From positions 1-8,909 of the forward strand of contig CANQYH010000119.1 of the NCBI GenBank assembly GCA_947628025.1: a stretch of DNA of 8,909 nucleotides. Direction: 5' to 3'. Shown here piece after piece: positions 4,754 to 8,909 of this stretch (its first letter is position 1; each line of letters begins with the position of its first letter). The notes beneath the pieces were generated by a model that saw nothing but the letters and a program-made list of their open reading frames with translations, did no database searches and was not told the origin of the DNA. Source of the DNA: an uncultured Lachnospiraceae bacterium. Its GTDB lineage: Bacteria; Bacillota; Clostridia; Lachnospirales; Lachnospiraceae. The translations under genes and the position numbers were made by a program.

Positions 4754-7740
4754 TCCGTCTTTCCCAGGATCTGCCTTACTTTCTCCAGCGTCGGCACCTC
4801 GTAGGGGGTGATCACGTTGCCGTTGGCGTCGTTGTAGCCGAACTCCTCCAGCTTGCGCTCCGTCTCCCGGTTGATGCGCTTCACCGCGTTGTCCAGGGTC
4901 CGGCGCAGGTTCTCGCCGTCCACCACGATGGAGTTGTAAGCGTTGGAGATCTCGCGCTCTACCATGTAGGAGCCGGGAAGCCTGGGCGCTTCGTTGATCC
5001 ACTCGGCCTGGGCCAGGATCACTTCCTTGTCCTGGGTCTTCCAGGGCAGTCTCGAAAACGCCTCTTTGTTGGCCGTGTTCCACATGAATGTGCTTCCGTA
5101 GGTAACCTGCAGCGTCTGTCCGAATTCCGCCTGCACGTCGGCGGAGGACCACCACTTCATGAACTCCCAGGTCTTGGCCTCGCGCTCGGGATCGGATTTA
5201 AACATCACCGTGCTCTCCGCGCCGCCGGAGATGTAGCGCAGCACATTGCCGTTCTCATCCACCGTGCCGGGCACCGGGTAGATGTCCCAGCTGTTGGCGA
5301 TCTCGGGGGCCGCGTTCAGCAGCAGGTTGTATACGCCGTAATCGGCGATGCCGATGGGCATGGACCCGTTGCGGAAATGCTGGTAGAAATTCGGGATGTC
5401 TTTCGGCAGGTTGTAAATGGTAAAGAGCTCGGTCAGCTCCTTAAAGCCCTTGACGGACTCCTCGCTGTTCATGTTGGAGTCGCCCGCGTACTGGGTGTAG
5501 AGCGAACCGCCGTTCTGCAAAATCAGCGGCGTCGTGCCGTGGAAGTTGCGCATGGCCTGCATACCGGCCGTCGGGTAGTAGAAGTTCATACCGCGCATCT
5601 GCAGGCTGGGAAGCAGATTTCTCACGTCCTGGATCGTATCCGGGACCTCCAGGCCCAGCTTCTCGAACACGTCGGTCCTCACATACAGGACCCAGAAATT
5701 CATGGTCTCGGGCAGGGAATAGATCCCGTCCTCGATCGTCGACGGCACCAGGAGGCCCTCCTCAAAGCGGGACGCTACCTCCGGGAAATCCTCAAACTCC
5801 GTCAGATCCTTGATCGCGCCGCGGATGCCCAGCTCGAACGGCACCGCGTAGTTGATGCCGGTCGCCACGTCGGGGGCGTCGCCGGAGGCGTTGGCCAGGA
5901 TCAGCTTGTTCTGGTCAGGCATCAGGGCCAGATCGACCTGGATGCCGGTCTTGGCCGTGAAATCCTCGTCGATCATCTTCTGCATGATCTCCAGGTACTG
6001 CCGGGAACGGTTCACCCACACCTGCAGATGCTCCGGGTCGTTGCCGCTGGTAGAATAGGCCTGGGACGTAAAGGAGGTCACGAACCGCTTGATGCCGGCC
6101 GCGATGGAAGCGAAAAATCCGGATCCCGTCGGAACCTTGACGCTGTCCTGATACAGATAGATGCGGTCGATTCCCAGGGCGTTCTCATTGATGCTGTCCA
6201 CCAGGTTGGCCAGGAACTGATTGACCGAGTTGGAGCTGGTGGTCAGCTCGGATACGCGGTAAGCCAGCTCGTCCGGCTCCTCCGCCAGGGAACGGAGCTG
6301 CTTGCTGGCGACGCCGGCGGACGAGAACGCGCCGATCTTTTTCGCGGTCGGGTTGTACTGCTTCACGCTCTCCACCAGCTCGTCCAGACGGTCCGCGTAG
6401 GACTCCAGACGGGTGATCGCGTCGGGAATATAGTCCTGGATATCCAGATCCCTGTACTTGTCTTTATTCGTACCGGCGACCTTGGTGATCTCCAGGTTCA
6501 GGTTATTCACGCCGTTCATGATCTCGTCCACGGCCTCCAGCACATGGCGGATCGGATCGGCGGAGATCATAAATGTGACTGTGTGCTCCCCGGCGCTCAG
6601 ATCCACGCTCAGCGCGCGGCCGTCGCCGTCGGACAGCTTCTCCACCTGGTAGCCGGAGCCGTAAGGCAGAGGATAATTCTGGAACTGGGTGTTGGGGATC
6701 TCCCCGTCCACATACACATTGACGAAGACCGGGAAATCTGTTTTGCTGCTCTGCACGTAATTCAGGGCCAGATGATAGGTCCCCGCGGTCTCCACGTTCA
6801 CTTTGTAGGTAACGGACTGCCCCGCTTCGGAGAACGAGGCGCTGTCAATGGTATTGAGCGCCTTGGTCTCTACCTCGTAGGGATCCAGGTCGATGTCATA
6901 CTCGCAGGCCGCGCGGATCGAAGAAGCGTTCCGGCTGTCCATGCTTTCGCCCTGGATCGTGATCAGCGCGTCCCCCGGCGCGTCCTTGGAACCGGCGTAT
7001 TCCGCGATGACCGGTTCGGGATTCAGATACAGGTCGCCCAGGAGCATATTGCCCTCGATCAGGGTAAACTCCAGCTCATTCTCTCCCTTTTTCAGCTCCA
7101 CGGCCAGGGGACCGCTGTAGCGGTAGCTGGAGTCGCCCACGTACTTGTTCTGCCACTCCATCAGCTTGTCAGGCACGGGAACGATCTGGTTGCCGTAGCG
7201 GTCGTAGGAAGCCTCCGCCGGATCGCGCCATTTGGCTTCCAGCTTCAGATCCCTCAGCTCGTAGAACTGATACTCTCCGTTGACTTTCATGGACAGTTCC
7301 AGGGCCAGCACGCTGTCGCCTATATCGAGGTAATCCATGCTGATATAGTAGCGTCCCGCCTGAGGCGCGTCGACGGTCACGACGCAGGAATCGTGGATCG
7401 CCATCTGGACCGCGTCTTTTCCGTAGCCGCGGCTGTCGGCGGCCACCGAAGCGCCCGCGACCGGCGTGAAATTCGCCGCCGTGTCGATCGTGACTGTCTC
7501 CCCTTCGTAGAAGGGGCTGGTCAGGGACTGGCTGACTTTCGTGTAGTTGTTATCGATCATATCGTTGGAGAAATTATCGTCCGTGATATAATTGGTAGCA
7601 GTCTGCGAATTGACCTTGCCGTCCGCTGACGCGTCTTCACTTGTTTTCAGATCCGTTGCCCAGACCGCCGTACTCGACGCCGTCATCGCCCCGGCTATAA
7701 AAAGAGCCAGCCATCTGCGCTTTGTCTTGCCTGAAAACAT
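4738..7740 (-). CDS. Oversized sugar ABC transporter solute-binding protein with N-terminal carbohydrate-binding-like modules
   Basis: The product is 1000 residues, more than twice a usual family 1 solute-binding protein (about 400-450). Residues 1-28 are a Sec signal peptide (KTKRR, hydrophobic core, AVWA before Thr29). Two beta-rich modules follow at about 75-245 and 255-420. Both contain the phrase AGRYYISMDYL or AGTYHLALNYV (128-138, 319-329) and a later strand of the type ELEFTLIEG or HTVTFMIS, as in galactose-binding-like folds such as CBM6/CBM35. A mostly helical linker (about 430-530) and an amphipathic helix (about 541-558) lead to the binding domain (about 565-1000). Family features there include KMIDEDFTAKTGIQVD (588-603), YVRTDVFEKLGLEVP (686-700), YISGGAEST (836-844) and WEFMKWWSS (858-866). 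It should deliver an oligosaccharide to the adjacent permeases. There is no lipobox cysteine. An in-frame ATG at 7851 lies inside the hydrolase gene and gives no signal peptide at the N-terminus, so 7740 is preferred. Confidence 0.94.
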   Translation of the reverse strand: MFSGKTKRRWLALFIAGAMTASSTAVWATDLKTSEDASADGKVNSQTATNYITDDNFSNDMIDNNYTKVSQSLTSPFYEGETVTIDTAANFTPVAGASVAADSRGYGKDAVQMAIHDSCVVTVDAPQAGRYYISMDYLDIGDSVLALELSMKVNGEYQFYELRDLKLEAKWRDPAEASYDRYGNQIVPVPDKLMEWQNKYVGDSSYRYSGPLAVELKKGENELEFTLIEGNMLLGDLYLNPEPVIAEYAGSKDAPGDALITIQGESMDSRNASSIRAACEYDIDLDPYEVETKALNTIDSASFSEAGQSVTYKVNVETAGTYHLALNYVQSSKTDFPVFVNVYVDGEIPNTQFQNYPLPYGSGYQVEKLSDGDGRALSVDLSAGEHTVTFMISADPIRHVLEAVDEIMNGVNNLNLEITKVAGTNKDKYRDLDIQDYIPDAITRLESYADRLDELVESVKQYNPTAKKIGAFSSAGVASKQLRSLAEEPDELAYRVSELTTSSNSVNQFLANLVDSINENALGIDRIYLYQDSVKVPTGSGFFASIAAGIKRFVTSFTSQAYSTSGNDPEHLQVWVNRSRQYLEIMQKMIDEDFTAKTGIQVDLALMPDQNKLILANASGDAPDVATGINYAVPFELGIRGAIKDLTEFEDFPEVASRFEEGLLVPSTIEDGIYSLPETMNFWVLYVRTDVFEKLGLEVPDTIQDVRNLLPSLQMRGMNFYYPTAGMQAMRNFHGTTPLILQNGGSLYTQYAGDSNMNSEESVKGFKELTELFTIYNLPKDIPNFYQHFRNGSMPIGIADYGVYNLLLNAAPEIANSWDIYPVPGTVDENGNVLRYISGGAESTVMFKSDPEREAKTWEFMKWWSSADVQAEFGQTLQVTYGSTFMWNTANKEAFSRLPWKTQDKEVILAQAEWINEAPRLPGSYMVEREISNAYNSIVVDGENLRRTLDNAVKRINRETERKLEEFGYNDANGNVITPYEVPTLEKVRQILGKTEGGDN

Positions 7741-7823
7741 ACCTCCACCTTCTTTCTTTATATATTGCTGCGGTCCGGACGCGGCCTCCGAAAAAGCCTC
7801 TCCCCGCCCGCTAACGCACGCCG
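7741..7823 (-). other. 83-base gap between hydrolase and binding-protein genes, with two weak dyads
   Basis: This is the only sizeable gap in the gene series. On the minus strand a short inverted repeat, TAACG-GCGTG-CGTTA (7812-7826), covers the hydrolase stop codon. A second dyad, GGCTT-TTTCGG-AGGCC (7783-7798), has a five-pair stem with one G-T pair and no T run after it, so it does not look like an intrinsic terminator. Downstream is an A-rich tract with TATATAAAG (7758-7766), but no good minus 35 box at the right distance. The gap may let the two genes be expressed at different levels, for example by RNA processing; this is inference. Confidence 0.3.
7742..7752 (-). promoter_or_regulatory. 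Ribosome binding site that sets the start of the binding-protein gene
   Basis: The purine-rich run GAAGGTGGAGG lies directly before the ATG at 7740. The AAGGTGG part is spaced about four bases from the start codon, slightly close, while the GGAGG part is too close to be the main site. Together with the signal peptide that begins at this ATG, it argues against the in-frame ATG further upstream at 7851. Confidence 0.6.
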
Positions 7824-8909
7824 TTATTTCGCCTCGTAACCGCTGCCCCATACCGCGATTCCGGTATCGGACAGGGCCGTAAACGTACTCACATTCTTAA
7901 ATCCGAACTGGTCCCACTCGATCAGGAACTTTCCTTTATATACGATGCCGTTTAAGGTCAGCGTCGCCGTATTGCCGTCCTTCAGCTCCCAGGTCCCCTC
8001 GAAATCGCCGGTGACCGTACCGTCCTCGTTCAGCACGATGTTCTTGGAATGGACGATGTTGGCGCTGATATTGTGGAGATGGTTCACGATCCGGTAGGGT
8101 CCCGTCACATCGGCGGCCGTCACTTCCTCCGTCTGGTCTCCCACGTAGCGGTGGGGCGATACGACGAACCATCCGTCCTCGTTCAGGTACATCTGGTGTA
8201 CCCGGACGTTGTGGGCCTCTCCCTTGCCCTCGAACCGGGTGTGGAAGATCAGGAAATATTCGCCGGTCTCCTCATCGTACCAGACGCTGTTGTGTCCGGG
8301 AGACACGTAGCCCGCGCGGAACTGGCCCCATTCGCCCTCCTGATAGTCGAAGCTGAAATTGCCCATCAGCTTCACGCCGAATTTGGCGGCCGTGCCGTCA
8401 TCGAACGCCGTGCCCGCCTTGCCCACGCAGTCGATCATGTCCTGGCCCTCGGAGTCATAATAGGGGCCGTCCGGGTTCTCGGAACGGCAGACGCGGATGT
8501 TGTAGCCGCCGTCCGCGGCCAGGCCGCCGAACGACAGGAACATGTAGTAATAATCCGTCTCCGGGCTGTAGATGATATAGGGAGCCTCGATCCGCAGATG
8601 GTTGCCGCCCAGCAGCTTCTTGCCGTAGCCGCTCTCCAGCGGAAATCCCGTCTCCGGGTTCAGCTCCAGGATATAGATGCCGCCGGAATAGGAGCCGTAG
8701 ACCATCCAAAGCCTCCCCTCCTTGTCAAAGAACACGCAGGGGTCGACGGCGTTGGGCTTGACGGTAGCGTCGTAGACCTCTCCGTCCTCGTCCGGCATAT
8801 CCGCGCCCTGGCCGGATTTCAGGAACACGCCCAGGTTCTTATAGGGACCCTCGATGTCGTCGGAGACCGCCAGGCCCAGCGCCGACAGGGGCATGCTCCC
8901 TTGACAGTT
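7824..8909 (-). CDS. Glycoside hydrolase family 43 (arabinanase/arabinosidase-like), 3' part
   Basis: The frame is open from the right edge (361 residues) to a TAA at 7824; an in-frame ATG at 8894 falls inside the catalytic domain and is not the true start. The five-bladed propeller of GH43 is recognisable. NAVDPCVFFD (53-62) carries the Asp that tunes the acid catalyst (Asp56), RIEAPY (106-111) carries the general acid (Glu108), and SPGHNS (203-208) carries the His found near the active-site metal in arabinanases. The catalytic base should lie in the missing N-terminal part. FLSFGGLAADGGYNIRVCRS (124-143) closely resembles the endo-1,5-alpha-L-arabinanase group related to Bacillus subtilis Abn2. 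Residues about 262-361 form the beta domain that follows the catalytic domain in that group (GH43_C). The enzyme probably cuts arabinan or related arabinose-containing glycans outside the cell; signal peptide and exact specificity cannot be seen. It precedes the binding-protein gene by 83 bases in the same direction. Confidence 0.94.
   Translation of the reverse strand, partial: NCQGSMPLSALGLAVSDDIEGPYKNLGVFLKSGQGADMPDEDGEVYDATVKPNAVDPCVFFDKEGRLWMVYGSYSGGIYILELNPETGFPLESGYGKKLLGGNHLRIEAPYIIYSPETDYYYMFLSFGGLAADGGYNIRVCRSENPDGPYYDSEGQDMIDCVGKAGTAFDDGTAAKFGVKLMGNFSFDYQEGEWGQFRAGYVSPGHNSVWYDEETGEYFLIFHTRFEGKGEAHNVRVHQMYLNEDGWFVVSPHRYVGDQTEEVTAADVTGPYRIVNHLHNISANIVHSKNIVLNEDGTVTGDFEGTWELKDGNTATLTLNGIVYKGKFLIEWDQFGFKNVSTFTALSDTGIAVWGSGYEAK

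Larger units (their letters stand above)
1..8909 (-). other. Predicted single co-directional gene cluster (glycan use and transport)
   Basis: Six genes in one direction have junctions of 83, minus 1, 15, 11 and minus 11 bases. No promoter or terminator is recognisable between them, and both ends run out of the window, so the true limits, the regulator and the promoter lie outside. Order: GH43 hydrolase, binding protein, two permeases, NHL/Yip1 protein, DUF5696-like protein. From the binding protein onward the unit is very likely one operon; inclusion of the hydrolase is probable but less sure because of the 83-base gap. Confidence 0.75.

Noticed and set aside
2939..4804. Plus-strand frames of about 300 codons opposite the two permease genes
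   Set aside because: They are antisense shadows of permeases with clear EAA loops; translations are rich in Arg, His, Asp and Gln without membrane segments or motifs.
4720..7629. Open plus-strand frame of 969 codons opposite the binding-protein gene
   Set aside because: It mirrors a well-supported gene on the other strand. Its translation is rich in His, Arg, Gly, Val and Asp with no recognisable domain, as expected for the antisense of a GC-rich gene that avoids certain codons.
7758..7766. TATATAAAG as a minus 10 promoter box before the binding-protein gene
   Set aside because: No acceptable minus 35 element lies 16-18 bases upstream; that stretch is GC-rich, so a promoter cannot be supported.
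7783..7798. Dyad in the 83-base gap as an intrinsic terminator
   Set aside because: The stem is only five pairs and is followed by GC-rich sequence rather than a T run.
7741..7851. Upstream ATG at 7851 giving a 37-residue N-terminal extension of the binding protein
   Set aside because: It lies inside the end of the hydrolase gene and would put a non-hydrophobic stretch ahead of the signal peptide; the ATG at 7740 has its own purine-rich site.
8892..8894. ATG at 8894 as the true start of the hydrolase
   Set aside because: The frame stays open to the window edge and the ATG falls within the GH43 catalytic domain, after the expected position of the catalytic base.

Overview
All convincing coding potential in this window lies on the minus strand, in one tightly packed gene series read from the right edge to the left edge. 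In transcription order the genes are: the 3' part of a family 43 glycoside hydrolase; a 1000-residue secreted solute-binding protein with carbohydrate-binding-like modules in front of the binding domain; two ABC sugar-transporter permeases (MalF-type, then MalG-type); a membrane protein joining an outside NHL beta-propeller and TPR-like helices to a Yip1-type membrane domain; and the 5' part of a secreted protein that resembles the DUF5696 family. The first and last genes are cut by the window edges. Gene junctions are minus 1, 15, 11 and minus 11 bases, with one longer gap of 83 bases between the hydrolase and the binding protein. No stretch over 300 bases lacks a gene, and I see no RNA gene, mobile element, CRISPR array, promoter or strong terminator.

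The likely host is a Gram-positive Firmicute of the class Clostridia, probably a gut or plant-fibre-degrading Lachnospiraceae-like bacterium with fairly high GC. The reasons are strong purine-rich Shine-Dalgarno sites before most genes, Sec signal peptides, and the gene set itself: large binding protein, two permeases, YIP1-family protein and DUF5696 protein, a combination I associate with Lachnospiraceae and Paenibacillus. The genus cannot be fixed from this sequence.

As a working model, the cassette handles a plant polysaccharide. The GH43 enzyme (arabinanase/arabinosidase-like, with the C-terminal beta domain) would cut a glycan such as arabinan outside the cell. The oversized binding protein would hold the glycan with its N-terminal modules and pass an oligosaccharide to the two permeases. 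No ATPase gene is present, so energy probably comes from a shared MsmX/MsmK-type ATPase encoded elsewhere. The propeller-Yip1 protein and the DUF5696 protein are both exported, are translationally coupled, and have no defined function. They are the part most likely to represent an undescribed accessory system for glycan capture or transporter organisation. The substrate is inferred only from the GH43 neighbour.
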